Assembly: GCF_900583165.1 (NCBI RefSeq)
Contig: NZ_UTKY01000116.1
Coordinates: 94,585 to 158,584, forward strand
Length of the DNA: 64,000 nt
Source: Pseudomonas viridiflava
Lineage (GTDB): Bacteria; Pseudomonadota; Gammaproteobacteria; Pseudomonadales; Pseudomonadaceae
Direction: 5' to 3'
Positions 24,573-32,609 of the stretch are shown piece after piece; the stretch's first letter is position 1, and every line of letters begins with the position of its first letter. The translations under genes were made by a program, and so were the position numbers. The notes beneath the pieces were generated by a model. That model had not been told where the DNA came from. It searched no databases and saw nothing but the letters and a program-made list of their open reading frames with translations.

Positions 24573-24662
24573 TGGCGGAGAGATAGGGATTCGAACCCTA
24601 GGTACCGGTGAAGGTACAACGGATTTCGAATCCGTCCCATTCGGCCACTCTGGCATCTCTCC
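24573..24662 (-). tRNA. tRNA-Ser, anticodon CGA
   Basis: The reverse strand reads GGAGAGATGCC...; the acceptor stem GGAGAGA pairs with TCTCTCC, the 3' CCA is encoded, and the T-arm contains GGTTCGAATCC. The anticodon arm is GGATTCGAAATCC, with CGA in the loop, reading UCG codons. The long variable arm (class II) gives the 90-base length. Confidence 0.95.
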
Positions 24663-24672
24663 AACGGCGCGC

Positions 24673-24700
24673 ATCATAACAGCGTGGCTCAGAAAAGCAA
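24673..24700 (-). promoter_or_regulatory. sigma70-type promoter for tRNA-Ser
   Basis: On the minus strand TTGCTT, a 16-base spacer and TATGAT lie ten bases before the tRNA 5' end, the expected distance for a stable-RNA promoter. Confidence 0.55.
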
Positions 24701-24746
24701 AGCTCGAATCGAGATTTTTTTCCGTGCTATCAGATGCTTGCGTCGA

Positions 24747-25460
24747 TTAAAGCGGTACGCCGAGACGATTGGCGACTTCTTCGTAGGCTTCGATAACGTC
24801 ACCGAGGCCCTGGCGGAAGCGGTCTTTGTCCATCTTCTTCTTGGTGTCCTTGTCCCACAGGCGGCAGCCGTCCGGGCTGAATTCGTCGCCCAGGACGATG
24901 GAGCCGTCGTGGAATACGCCGAATTCCAGCTTGAAGTCCACCAGCAAGAGACCTGCGTCGTCGAACAGCTTGCTCAATACGTCGTTGACCTTGAGGGACA
25001 ACTCCTTCATGCGCGCCAGTTGCTCAGCAGTACCCCAACCGAACGCCACCACGTGGGATTCGTTGATGAACGGGTCGCCCTTGGCGTCGTCCTTCAGGAA
25101 CAGCTCGAAGGTGTAAGGGTTGAGCTTGAGGCCCTCTTCAACACCCAGACGCTTGACCAGGCTGCCGGCGGCGTAGTTACGCACGACGCATTCGACCGGG
25201 ATCATGTCCAGCTTCTTGACCAGGCACTCGTTGTCGCCCAGCAGTTTGTCGAATTGGGTCGGAATACCGGCCTCTTCGAGCTTCTGCATGATGAAGGCGT
25301 TGAACTTGTTGTTCACCATGCCCTTGCGGTCCAGCTGTTCGATGCGCTTGCCGTCGAACGCCGAGGTGTCGTTGCGAAACAGCAGGATCAGGCGGTTAGC
25401 GTCGTCGGTCTTGTACACCGACTTTGCTTTGCCGCGGTAGAGTTCTTCACGTTTTTCCAT
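24747..25460 (-). CDS. purC: phosphoribosylaminoimidazole-succinocarboxamide synthase (SAICAR synthetase), 237 aa
   Basis: Joins CAIR and aspartate using ATP in purine synthesis. Near-identical in layout to bacterial PurC: MEKREELYRGKAKSVYKTDD, then NDTSAFDGK, PVECVVRNYAAGSL, LLLVDFKLEFG and the catalytic/metal segment LGDEFSPDGCRLWD. Full usual length (237). It is the last gene of the dapA-bamC-MBL-purC row, and the tRNA-Ser promoter begins soon after its stop. Confidence 0.98.
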   Translation of the reverse strand: MEKREELYRGKAKSVYKTDDANRLILLFRNDTSAFDGKRIEQLDRKGMVNNKFNAFIMQKLEEAGIPTQFDKLLGDNECLVKKLDMIPVECVVRNYAAGSLVKRLGVEEGLKLNPYTFELFLKDDAKGDPFINESHVVAFGWGTAEQLARMKELSLKVNDVLSKLFDDAGLLLVDFKLEFGVFHDGSIVLGDEFSPDGCRLWDKDTKKKMDKDRFRQGLGDVIEAYEEVANRLGVPL

Positions 25461-25487
25461 GATGGGCTCCGCTTGCTAAAAGGTGGG

Positions 25488-26246
25488 CTAGGCGATGTGT
25501 CGCCAGTCGAGCCCTGAATCTTGATCGGCCAGTTGCAGCCAGTCCGGGTCGCACCCGAGGGTGTCGACAAAACATTGCCGGGCAAGCTGCGGCAGGTTGT
25601 TCTTGCTGCTCAGGTGGGCCAGGACCAGGTGTTGCAGGTCTTGCCAGCCCAACTCATACACCAGGTACGCCGCCTGGTGGTTATTCAAATGTCCCAGTTC
25701 GCCGCCCACCCGCTGCTTGAGAAAGTAGGGGTAATGACCGCGAGCCAGCAGGTCTCGGCAGTGGTTGGACTCGATCATCAATGCATCGAGGTCGCGGTAA
25801 CCGTCCAGCACCTTGGCGCAGTAGGAACCCAGGTCGGTGAGCACGCCAAAGCGCCGCTCGCCATCGCTGAAGACATACTGCGTCGGCTCCTGGGCGTCAT
25901 GCGCGACGGCAATCACATCGATACTCAAGGCACCGATTTGCAGTTGCTCGCCACCGGCCAGGAAACCTGCGGGTTCAATGGGTTTGCGCATCCCGCGCAA
26001 GGTGCCGCGACTGAGGTACACCGGAAGATTGTAGCGCCGAGACAGCAAACCCACGCCATGCACGTGGTCGGCATGTTCGTGGGTCACCAGAATCGCGCTC
26101 AGCTGCGCGGGGTGAACCCCCAGGCGCAGCAGGCGCCGCTCGGTTTCTTTTAACGAGAAACCACAATCTACCAGTACATACGTGTCGTCGTGGGCGACCA
26201 GCGTGCCGTTCCCTTGGCTACCGCTACCGAGAACAGCAAAACGCAT
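25488..26246 (-). CDS. MBL-fold metallo-hydrolase, YycJ/WalJ-like, 252 aa
   Basis: The metal motif THEHADH (about residues 55-61) is complete, with a further His in IAVAHDAQEP, Asp in LTDLG and His in LNNHQAA. The N-terminus MRFAVLGSGSQGNGTLVAHDD is characteristic of the YycJ branch, proposed to act as 5'-3' exonucleases or phosphodiesterases linked to DNA repair. It sits between bamC and purC, 4 bp from the bamC stop, so is probably in the same transcript. The precise substrate is unproven. Confidence 0.88.
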   Translation of the reverse strand: MRFAVLGSGSQGNGTLVAHDDTYVLVDCGFSLKETERRLLRLGVHPAQLSAILVTHEHADHVHGVGLLSRRYNLPVYLSRGTLRGMRKPIEPAGFLAGGEQLQIGALSIDVIAVAHDAQEPTQYVFSDGERRFGVLTDLGSYCAKVLDGYRDLDALMIESNHCRDLLARGHYPYFLKQRVGGELGHLNNHQAAYLVYELGWQDLQHLVLAHLSSKNNLPQLARQCFVDTLGCDPDWLQLADQDSGLDWRHIA

Positions 26247-26250
26247 TGGC

Positions 26251-27366
26251 TCAGCCCAGGTTGTCCTGAATCACGCCCAACACTTTGCGCGCTGTTTCAG
26301 CTGGCGCAACGGTGTTGATGTTCTTCTCGACGGTGACTTGCACGCTGTCGCCAACCTTGCTCAAACGAACCTGGTAACGCTCGGCACGGGTTTCGATTTC
26401 TTCCTTGGTCGGCGTGCTGCCAAACAGCTTGCCGAAGAAACCTGGCTCGTCATCTTTGCGCTCGGCTTTTTCAGCCACGTTGATGTAGTACAGGCCCAGG
26501 CTGCGGTTGATGTCTTCAACACGCCAAGGGCCTTGCTCCAACGCGCGACCAACGCTGGCCCAGGCACGGTCCAGGTCTTCGCCGAGGTTCAGCACTACGT
26601 TGCCACTGCCGTCCTCGGTGAGGCTGACGCGGCTCGGGGTGTCGTAATCACGTGCGGCGAGCAGGGAAACGGAACCGCCCTTCTCGGAGATACGGCTCAT
26701 GCTGGCCAGCATCTCGTCGACCAATGCCGAATCGACACCGGTGTTAACCGAACGGTTGGTGAAATCCACGTTGGCCGTGCTGCCGGCAGGACGCTCGGCG
26801 CTCACCACGTAGACTTCGCTGGTATTGCGTTGCACGCCTGGCTCAATGCGCACACGCACACGGGCTTCGCTGTCGGCAGCTACGCCGCCGGCTTGCAGGC
26901 GCTTGGCCATGGTGGCGGACAGCTCGCTGCCTTGCTGCCATGCGGTGGTGAATTCACCGGTCTGTGGACGCTGTTCGTCGATGCGGAAACCGTTGTCCTG
27001 GAAGAACTGCACCGCCACTGGCCAGACTTCGGCCGGTGGGCGCTGGGCCACGATCCAACGCGAATCACCGCTTTTTTGCAGGCTGTAGTCGCTGGCGTCG
27101 GCCACGGCCGAGATCGGCTGTGGGCGCGGCACGACGTACTCACCCTTGGTGGTGTCGTCGGCAACGTTACGCGGGATCGGCAGCAGCGGGTCAAGGCGCT
27201 TGGCGACGTTGACGTCCGGTGGCAGTTGCATCGGTTTGGTTGCTTGGGCTTCCAGGTAATCGCTACCGCGGTCACGGAAGTAGCCTTCCGGGCCCCAGAT
27301 CCAACCGCAGCCACTGGTGCTGGAGATAATCAAGGCAAGTGCGGAAAGTCCGGCCAATCGCTTCAT
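26251..27366 (-). CDS. bamC: outer membrane protein assembly factor BamC (lipoprotein), 371 aa
   Basis: Start at the ATG for MKRLAGLSALALIISSTSGCGW; this is a lipoprotein signal with the modified Cys at residue 20. The long open frame upstream is non-coding and overlaps dapA's spacer. Mature features include YLEAQATKPMQLPPDVNVAKRLDPLLPIP near the N-terminus (the BamD-binding segment) and two helix-grip domains. BamC is an accessory of the BAM complex that folds beta-barrel proteins. dapA ends 17 bases upstream; this dapA-bamC order is conserved in gamma-proteobacteria. Confidence 0.95.
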   Translation of the reverse strand: MKRLAGLSALALIISSTSGCGWIWGPEGYFRDRGSDYLEAQATKPMQLPPDVNVAKRLDPLLPIPRNVADDTTKGEYVVPRPQPISAVADASDYSLQKSGDSRWIVAQRPPAEVWPVAVQFFQDNGFRIDEQRPQTGEFTTAWQQGSELSATMAKRLQAGGVAADSEARVRVRIEPGVQRNTSEVYVVSAERPAGSTANVDFTNRSVNTGVDSALVDEMLASMSRISEKGGSVSLLAARDYDTPSRVSLTEDGSGNVVLNLGEDLDRAWASVGRALEQGPWRVEDINRSLGLYYINVAEKAERKDDEPGFFGKLFGSTPTKEEIETRAERYQVRLSKVGDSVQVTVEKNINTVAPAETARKVLGVIQDNLG

Positions 27367-27383
27367 GCGTAGTGCTTCCTCAA

Positions 27384-28262
27384 TTAAACCAGGACGCCGG
27401 ACTGGCGCAGGGCCTGTCGCAGCGGTTCGTGACAGGCTTCGCTGAGACGGGTGAGCGGCAGACGGATACCGTCCGGCATCAGGCCCATCTCGAACAGCGC
27501 CCATTTCACGGGGATAGGGTTGGATTCGATAAACAGTGTCTTGTTGAGCGGCATCAGCTTCTCGTGGATCGCGCGGGCGGTCACGGCATCACCGGCAATG
27601 GCGGCGGCGCACATATCGCTCATGGCACGCGGGGCCACGTTGGCGGTCACGGAGATGTTGCCCTTGCCACCCAGCAGGATCAGCTCGACAGCGGTGGCGT
27701 CGTCACCGGAATACAGCAGGAAATCGCTGCTCACGCCGGCCAGGATGTCCTTGGCGCGCTGCAGGTCGCCGGTGGCTTCCTTGATACCGATGATGTTCGG
27801 CACAGTGGACAGGCGGATCACGGTCGCAGCCTGCATGTCGCAAGCGGTGCGGCCGGGTACGTTGTAGAGGATCTGCGGGATGTCGACAGCTTCGGCGATG
27901 GTGCGAAAGTGCTGGTACAGGCCTTCCTGGGTCGGCTTGTTGTAGTACGGGGTCACCAGCAGGCACGCATCGGCGCCGGCCTTCTTGGCATTTTTGGTCA
28001 ATTCGATCGCTTCACGCGTCGAGTTGGCGCCGGTGCCGGCGATCACGGCAATGCGGCCCGCCACGCGCTTGACCACGAATTCGATGACCTGGATGTGTTC
28101 TTCCACATCAAGGGTGGCCGATTCACCTGTGGTGCCGACCGCCACGATGGCGTTGGTGCCTTCTTGCAGGTGGAAGTCCACCAGTTTGCCCAGGCTGTCC
28201 CAGTCGAGATGACCTTGTGCATCCATGGGTGTGACCAGTGCCACCATACTGCCCGCAATCAT
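27384..28262 (-). CDS. dapA: 4-hydroxy-tetrahydrodipicolinate synthase, 292 aa
   Basis: Condenses pyruvate and aspartate semialdehyde, the first step of lysine and diaminopimelate synthesis. The ATG for MIAGSMVALVTPM follows AGGAG. Key residues are present: the GTTGES motif (43-48), Tyr133 in ILYNVPGRT and the Schiff-base Lys161 in IIGIKEATGD. Standard 292-residue length. Upstream of bamC on the same strand. Confidence 0.98.
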   Translation of the reverse strand: MIAGSMVALVTPMDAQGHLDWDSLGKLVDFHLQEGTNAIVAVGTTGESATLDVEEHIQVIEFVVKRVAGRIAVIAGTGANSTREAIELTKNAKKAGADACLLVTPYYNKPTQEGLYQHFRTIAEAVDIPQILYNVPGRTACDMQAATVIRLSTVPNIIGIKEATGDLQRAKDILAGVSSDFLLYSGDDATAVELILLGGKGNISVTANVAPRAMSDMCAAAIAGDAVTARAIHEKLMPLNKTLFIESNPIPVKWALFEMGLMPDGIRLPLTRLSEACHEPLRQALRQSGVLV

Positions 28263-28535
28263 GCAACCGCTCCTGCCGGAAAAAGAGAGCCGTAATGGTA
28301 CTGGCGCCAAGATGCTTGCACAAGCGAAGTACCGCCTGAGGATGCGTTCTGGCGCAACTAAACGACAGGCAATGCCATCATTGGGCCAAAGCCTGGCTGA
28401 AAGCAGGATGAAACAGGCTCGATCACGTAATGAAAACGCCACCTCCTATCCCTTGGCGGCGCTTTTCGCTACCCTTCATGCTTTGATCGATACGGCCCTC
28501 ACAGTATCGACCGCTCATCGTTTTAGGAAGGCTGC

Positions 28536-29096
28536 ATGTCCACCCCCACAGTTCGCGAACAATTCCTTGTTATCAGTGCCCTCGGCGCCAACCCCATGGA
28601 GCTGACCAACGTCCTGTGCCGCGCCAGCCATGAAAACCGCTGCGCCGTCGTGACCTCCCGCTTGACCCGCCATGGCGAGTGCAGCGCGCTGGTATTGCAG
28701 ATATCCGGCAGCTGGGACGCCTTGGCGCGCCTGGAAACCGGCCTGCCCGGCCTGGCCAAGAAGCACGACTTCACCGTCAATGTGGTGCGCAGCGCCGCCC
28801 TTGAGAACCGCCCACAGGCGCTGCCTTATGTGGCCTACGTCAGCTCGGCCTACCGCTCGGACATCGTCAACGAGCTGTGCCAGTTCTTTATCGACCATAA
28901 CGTCGAGCTGGAGAACCTGACCTGCGACACCTACCAGGCCCCGCAAACCGGCGGCACCATGCTCAACGCCACGTTCACCGTGACCTTGCCGGCCGGCGTG
29001 CAGATCAGCTGGCTACGCGACCAGTTCCTGGATTTTGCCGACGCGCTGAACCTCGACGCCCTGATCGAACCTTGGCGCCCACAGAACCCAATGTAA
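28536..29096 (+). CDS. gcvR: glycine cleavage system regulator GcvR-like, two ACT domains, 186 aa
   Basis: Two ACT domains in tandem: FLVISALGANPMELTNVLCRASHENRCAV... and YVAYVSSAYRSDIVNELCQFFIDHNVELENLTC. This is the GcvR architecture. In E. coli GcvR binds GcvA and represses the glycine cleavage operon when glycine is scarce. Divergent from dapA and followed 10 bases later by bcp, an order found widely in gamma-proteobacteria. No DNA-binding domain, as expected. Confidence 0.9.
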   Translation: MSTPTVREQFLVISALGANPMELTNVLCRASHENRCAVVTSRLTRHGECSALVLQISGSWDALARLETGLPGLAKKHDFTVNVVRSAALENRPQALPYVAYVSSAYRSDIVNELCQFFIDHNVELENLTCDTYQAPQTGGTMLNATFTVTLPAGVQISWLRDQFLDFADALNLDALIEPWRPQNPM

Positions 29097-29106
29097 GGAA
29101 GTCCCC

Positions 29107-29580
29107 ATGGCTGTTGTCATCGACAAACCCGTAGCCGATTTCGAAGCCCAGGCCACCAGTGGCCAGACCTTCAACCTCGCGGCCTTGAAAGGCAAGCAAG
29201 TGGTGATCTACTTCTATCCGAAGGACAGCACCCCCGGCTGCACCACCGAAGGCCAGGGTTTTCGGGACCAATACGCCGCATTCAAGGCGGCCAACACCGA
29301 AGTGTTTGGCGTGTCGCGTGACAGCGTGAAGTCCCACGAAAATTTCAAGGGCAAGCAGGAGTTTCCCTTCGAGCTGATCAGCGACAAGGACGAAGCGGTC
29401 TGCCAGCTGTTTGATGTGATCAAGCTGAAGAAGCTGTATGGCAAGGAATACTTGGGCGTGGATCGCAGCACGTTTCTGATCGACAAGGATGGCGTGCTGC
29501 GTCAGGAATGGCGCGGTGTGAAAGTGCCAGGGCATGTGGATGCCGTATTAGCGGCGGCGCAGGCGTTGAACAAGGCCTGA
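29107..29580 (+). CDS. bcp: peroxiredoxin Bcp/PrxQ, lacking the usual resolving cysteine, 157 aa
   Basis: Thioredoxin-fold peroxidase that reduces organic and hydrogen peroxides. The peroxidatic Cys45 lies in PKDSTPGCTTEGQGFRD, with a catalytic Thr before it. E. coli Bcp has its resolving Cys five residues on; here position 50 is Gln. The only other cysteine is Cys99, far along the chain, so this may be a 1-Cys enzyme or use Cys99. Cotranscribed with gcvR by spacing. Confidence 0.95.
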   Translation: MAVVIDKPVADFEAQATSGQTFNLAALKGKQVVIYFYPKDSTPGCTTEGQGFRDQYAAFKAANTEVFGVSRDSVKSHENFKGKQEFPFELISDKDEAVCQLFDVIKLKKLYGKEYLGVDRSTFLIDKDGVLRQEWRGVKVPGHVDAVLAAAQALNKA

Positions 29581-29608
29581 AACGCGCACGCTTGGTGACG
29601 GGATCGTT

Positions 29609-29641
29609 GTGGTGAACGGGCTTGTTGAGTCCGCTCACCAC
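29609..29641. terminator. imperfect inverted repeat between convergent bcp and the AI-2E permease gene
   Basis: GTGGTGAACGG and CCGCTCACCAC form an 11-bp stem with one mismatch and an 11-base loop, but no T-run follows. It may stall transcription or protect the 3' end rather than act as a classical terminator. Confidence 0.4.
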
Positions 29642-29665
29642 ACTAAGCCTGCACAGCCAATACAG

Positions 29666-30736
29666 TTACAACAACGGCGCAACCACCGGCTCTTGCCGCG
29701 GCCATGCATCCAGTACCGCTTTGAACAGCGTCGCCAGGGGTATCGCAAAGAACACCCCCCAGAACCCCCACAACCCGCCAAACAAAAGCACCGCGCAGAT
29801 GATTGCCACCGGGTGCAGATTGACCGCTTCCGAGAACAGCAGCGGCACCAACACGTTACCGTCCAAGGTCTGAATAATCCCGTACACCGCCATCAGATAA
29901 ATGAACTGATCACTCCAGCCCCACTGGAACAACGCGATCAGCGTCACCGGCACCGTCACCACCACCGCACCGACGTACGGCACCACCACCGACACGCCTA
30001 CCAGCAATGCCAGCAACGCCGCATAGTTCAGGTCCAAGGCAATAAACGCGATGTAGGTCACGCCGCCGCAGATAATGATCTCAATCACCTTGCCACGGAT
30101 GTAATTGGCGATCTGCCGATTCATCTCTTGCGCCACACGCGTAATCAGCGCCCGCTCACGCGGCAGATAGCCTCGTACCCAGCGACCGATCATGGCGCGG
30201 TCCTTGAGAAAGAAGAACACCAGGATCGGCACCAGCACCAGGTAGATCATGATGTTGACCAGCAGCGGAAGGCTGGAGAGAGAAAACGTCAGCGCCAACT
30301 GCCCGAACTTGCCGATCTCGCCGCGCGCCACTTCGATGGCCTGCAATACCTGCTCATCCGACACTAGGTGCGGGTAGCGCTCCGGCAATAGCAGCAGCAA
30401 CGACTGCCATTTGGCGAGCATGCCAGGCAGCTCGTTGAACAGAGTGATCAGTTGGTGCCAGAGCAACGGCAGCACCACCACGATAAACAGCACCAGCACG
30501 CCCATGAACAAGGCAAACACCAGCCCCACCGCCGCCCCGCCCGGAAGGCGCAGACGCTCGAGGGTGGTGACCAGGCCCTGCATCAGGTACGCCAGCACCA
30601 TCCCCGCCAGTACCGGCGCCAGCATGCCACCCAAGGTGAGTACGGCGGTAAAGGCCAGGAACAGCAACACCGCCAACACCACGGCCTCTTCATCGGAGAA
30701 GTAGCGCTGAATCCAGTTTCGTAACACTTTGAACAT
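29666..30736 (-). CDS. AI-2E family transporter / PerM-like permease, 356 aa
   Basis: Start taken at the ATG for MFKVLRNWIQRYFSDEEAV. Around eight membrane segments: paired N-terminal helices (VVLAVLLFLAFTAVLTLGGMLAPVLAGMVLAYLMQG), a central soluble region and a C-terminal bundle with VVPYVGAVVVTVPV and the conserved QTLDGNVLVPLLFSEAVNLHP. That last motif defines the AI-2E/UPF0118 family. Members include TqsA, Na+/H+ antiporters and PerM; function cannot be assigned. A 9-base homopolymer lies between its start and the upstream TusA-like gene. Confidence 0.9.
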   Translation of the reverse strand: MFKVLRNWIQRYFSDEEAVVLAVLLFLAFTAVLTLGGMLAPVLAGMVLAYLMQGLVTTLERLRLPGGAAVGLVFALFMGVLVLFIVVVLPLLWHQLITLFNELPGMLAKWQSLLLLLPERYPHLVSDEQVLQAIEVARGEIGKFGQLALTFSLSSLPLLVNIMIYLVLVPILVFFFLKDRAMIGRWVRGYLPRERALITRVAQEMNRQIANYIRGKVIEIIICGGVTYIAFIALDLNYAALLALLVGVSVVVPYVGAVVVTVPVTLIALFQWGWSDQFIYLMAVYGIIQTLDGNVLVPLLFSEAVNLHPVAIICAVLLFGGLWGFWGVFFAIPLATLFKAVLDAWPRQEPVVAPLL

Positions 30737-30754
30737 CAATCAACCTCGAGAGGT

Positions 30755-30763
30755 GGGGGGGGG
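30755..30763. repeat. homopolymeric G9 (C9 on the coding strand)
   Basis: Nine consecutive G on the plus strand in the 35-bp gap between the TusA-like gene and the AI-2E permease gene, about 19 bases upstream of the permease ATG. On the minus strand it is a C tract just 5' of the ribosome-binding region. Tracts of this length are prone to slippage. Confidence 0.8.
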
Positions 30764-30771
30764 CAAACGGT

Positions 30772-31011
30772 TCAGGCCTTGCGCAACCAGTAATGGTAAA
30801 CACCGGCAGTGTCTTCTTCATGCAACAGCGTATGCCCGGCCAACTTGGCAAAGGTGCGAAAATCGCGCTGGGAGCCCGCATCGGTAGCGATCACCTTGAG
30901 CACTGCGCCACTGGCCAACCGATTGAGCTCCAGCTTAGCCTTGAGCAAAGGCAGCGGGCAATTTAGGCCGCTCGCATCGAGTTCGGCATCGAAGGCTACA
31001 GCGTCGGTCAT
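30772..31011 (-). CDS. TusA/SirA-like sulfur-carrier family protein, 79 aa
   Basis: The ATG at 31011 gives MTDAVAFDAELDASGLNCPLPLLKAKLELNRL. The Cys-Pro-Leu-Pro motif and LASGAVLKVIATDAGSQRDF are the signatures of the TusA fold, in which the Cys carries persulfide sulfur. Length (79) is right. Upstream codons belong to noncoding DNA overlapping the divergent bepA gene. The family includes TusA (tRNA thiolation) and several paralogues, and this copy, beside a permease and bepA, may be one of the latter. Confidence 0.9.
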   Translation of the reverse strand: MTDAVAFDAELDASGLNCPLPLLKAKLELNRLASGAVLKVIATDAGSQRDFRTFAKLAGHTLLHEEDTAGVYHYWLRKA

Positions 31012-31105
31012 GGTTTTACTCCGGGCAGGGTTGGGGGTGCTTAGAATATCTGGTCCGAAGCTCAGTGTCCGGCTACAGTAAGCTCTTTGTCGAAAGGCTT
31101 TGTGC

Positions 31106-32539
31106 ATGACTTTTTTGCGCCCTACCCTGCTGACGCTGGCTTGCCTGCTGGCCTCCCCAGGCTTCGCTGACGACCTGCCGTCACTTGGCGACGCCAGTTC
31201 TGCCATTGTCTCGCCACAACAGGAATACCAATTGGGCCGCGCATGGCTGGCCTACCTGCGGGGCCAGGTCTCGCAGCTCAACGATCCGCAGCTCAAGGAT
31301 TACGTCGAAACCAGCGTGTATAAGCTGGTAGAGACCAGCCAGGTGAATGACCGGCGCCTGGAGTTCATCCTGATCAACAGCCCGCAATTGAACGCCTTTG
31401 CTGCACCCGGCGGAATTGTCGGGGTCAACGGCGGCCTGTTCCTCAATGCCCAGACCGAAGGGGAATACGCCTCGGTACTGGCACACGAATTGGCGCACTT
31501 GTCCCAGCGCCACTTCGCCCGAGGCGTGGAAGCGCAACAGCGCATGCAGATTCCGATGATGGCCGCGTTGCTTGGCGGCATCATTGCTGCGGCTGCCGGC
31601 GCAGGCGATGCCGGCATTGCCGCGATTGCCGGCACTCAGGCAGCGGCGATCCAAGAACAACGCCGCTTCTCCCGCCAGAATGAACAGGAAGCCGACCGTA
31701 TCGGCATCCTCAACCTGGAAAAGGCCGGCTATGACCCGCGTTCCATGCCATCGATGTTCGAACGCTTGGGGCGCCAATACCGCTTTGATGCAAAGCCGCC
31801 GGAGTTCCTGCTGACGCACCCGGTAACCGAATCCCGCATCGCCGACACCCGCAACCGGGCTGAGCAAGCCAAGGTTGGCGGCAAGGAAGACAGCCTGCGC
31901 TATCAATTGATTCGCGCACGGGTGCAGCTGCAATACGAAGACACCTCAGGCCTCGCTGCCAAACGCTTCCAGGCGCAACTGGACGAGAACCCGAAGAACG
32001 ATGTGGCGCGCTATGGCCTGGCCATTGCGCAGATCAAAGGTTCCCAGTTCAAGCAAGCGCGGGAGAATCTGACGGCGCTGCTTGCCAACGCGCCAAACGA
32101 CATTACTTACAACCTGGCGCTGATCCAGCTGGAAATCGACAACAACCACCTGTCCGATGCCCAGCAGCGTACCGATCGAATGCTGGCCCAGTATCCCGGC
32201 AACTATCCGCTGAACCAGATCCGTGTAGACCTGCTGCTCAAGCAAAACCGCACCGCCGAGGCGGAGAAAGCCTTGGACGGCCTGCTTAAATCCCGCCCTG
32301 ATGATCCCGATGTCTGGTATCAAGTTGCCGAGACACGCGGTTTGTCCGGCAACATCATTGGCCTGCACCAAGCGCGAGCCGAATACTTTGCCTTGGTCGG
32401 CGACTTCCAGCAGGCCATTCAGCAACTGGACTTTGCCAAGCGCCGTGCCGGCAGTAACTTCCCACTGTCGTCACGCATCGATGCGCGCCAACGTGAGCTG
32501 ATCGAACAGGAACGCCTGGTGAAAGGGATGATGAGCTAA
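31106..32539 (+). CDS. bepA: M48-family periplasmic metalloprotease BepA/YfgC with C-terminal TPR, 477 aa
   Basis: Signal peptide MTFLRPTLLTLACLLASPGFA. The protease domain has the zinc motif HELAH (127-131) in SVLAHELAHLSQRHF and the third ligand in RQNEQEADRIGI. A C-terminal half of tetratricopeptide-like helices (GLAAKRFQAQLDENPKNDVARYGLAIAQ...) follows. In E. coli BepA degrades misassembled LptD/BamA substrates and aids LptD maturation. Divergent from the TusA-like gene and convergent with mucD across a shared terminator, so two envelope quality-control proteases face each other. Confidence 0.93.
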   Translation: MTFLRPTLLTLACLLASPGFADDLPSLGDASSAIVSPQQEYQLGRAWLAYLRGQVSQLNDPQLKDYVETSVYKLVETSQVNDRRLEFILINSPQLNAFAAPGGIVGVNGGLFLNAQTEGEYASVLAHELAHLSQRHFARGVEAQQRMQIPMMAALLGGIIAAAAGAGDAGIAAIAGTQAAAIQEQRRFSRQNEQEADRIGILNLEKAGYDPRSMPSMFERLGRQYRFDAKPPEFLLTHPVTESRIADTRNRAEQAKVGGKEDSLRYQLIRARVQLQYEDTSGLAAKRFQAQLDENPKNDVARYGLAIAQIKGSQFKQARENLTALLANAPNDITYNLALIQLEIDNNHLSDAQQRTDRMLAQYPGNYPLNQIRVDLLLKQNRTAEAEKALDGLLKSRPDDPDVWYQVAETRGLSGNIIGLHQARAEYFALVGDFQQAIQQLDFAKRRAGSNFPLSSRIDARQRELIEQERLVKGMMS

Positions 32540-32552
32540 ACCCCTCGCCCAC

Positions 32553-32592
32553 TAAAAAGCCCCGCCCTCGTTAAACGAAGGCGGGGCTTTTT
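32553..32592. terminator. bidirectional terminator between bepA and mucD
   Basis: AAAAAGCCCCGCC and GGCGGGGCTTTTT flank a short loop, with T-runs on both strands, between the convergent ends of bepA and mucD. Confidence 0.92.
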
Positions 32593-32609
32593 ATTATGTC
32601 TCTAGCAGA

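Noticed and set aside
24573..24662. tRNA-Ser as the attachment site of an integrated element
   Set aside because: No integrase and no second copy of the tRNA 3' end was seen in the flanks; only a small low-GC gene lies beside it.
24684..25517. 277-codon plus-strand frame over purC
   Set aside because: Complement shadow of purC, which is unmistakable on the other strand.
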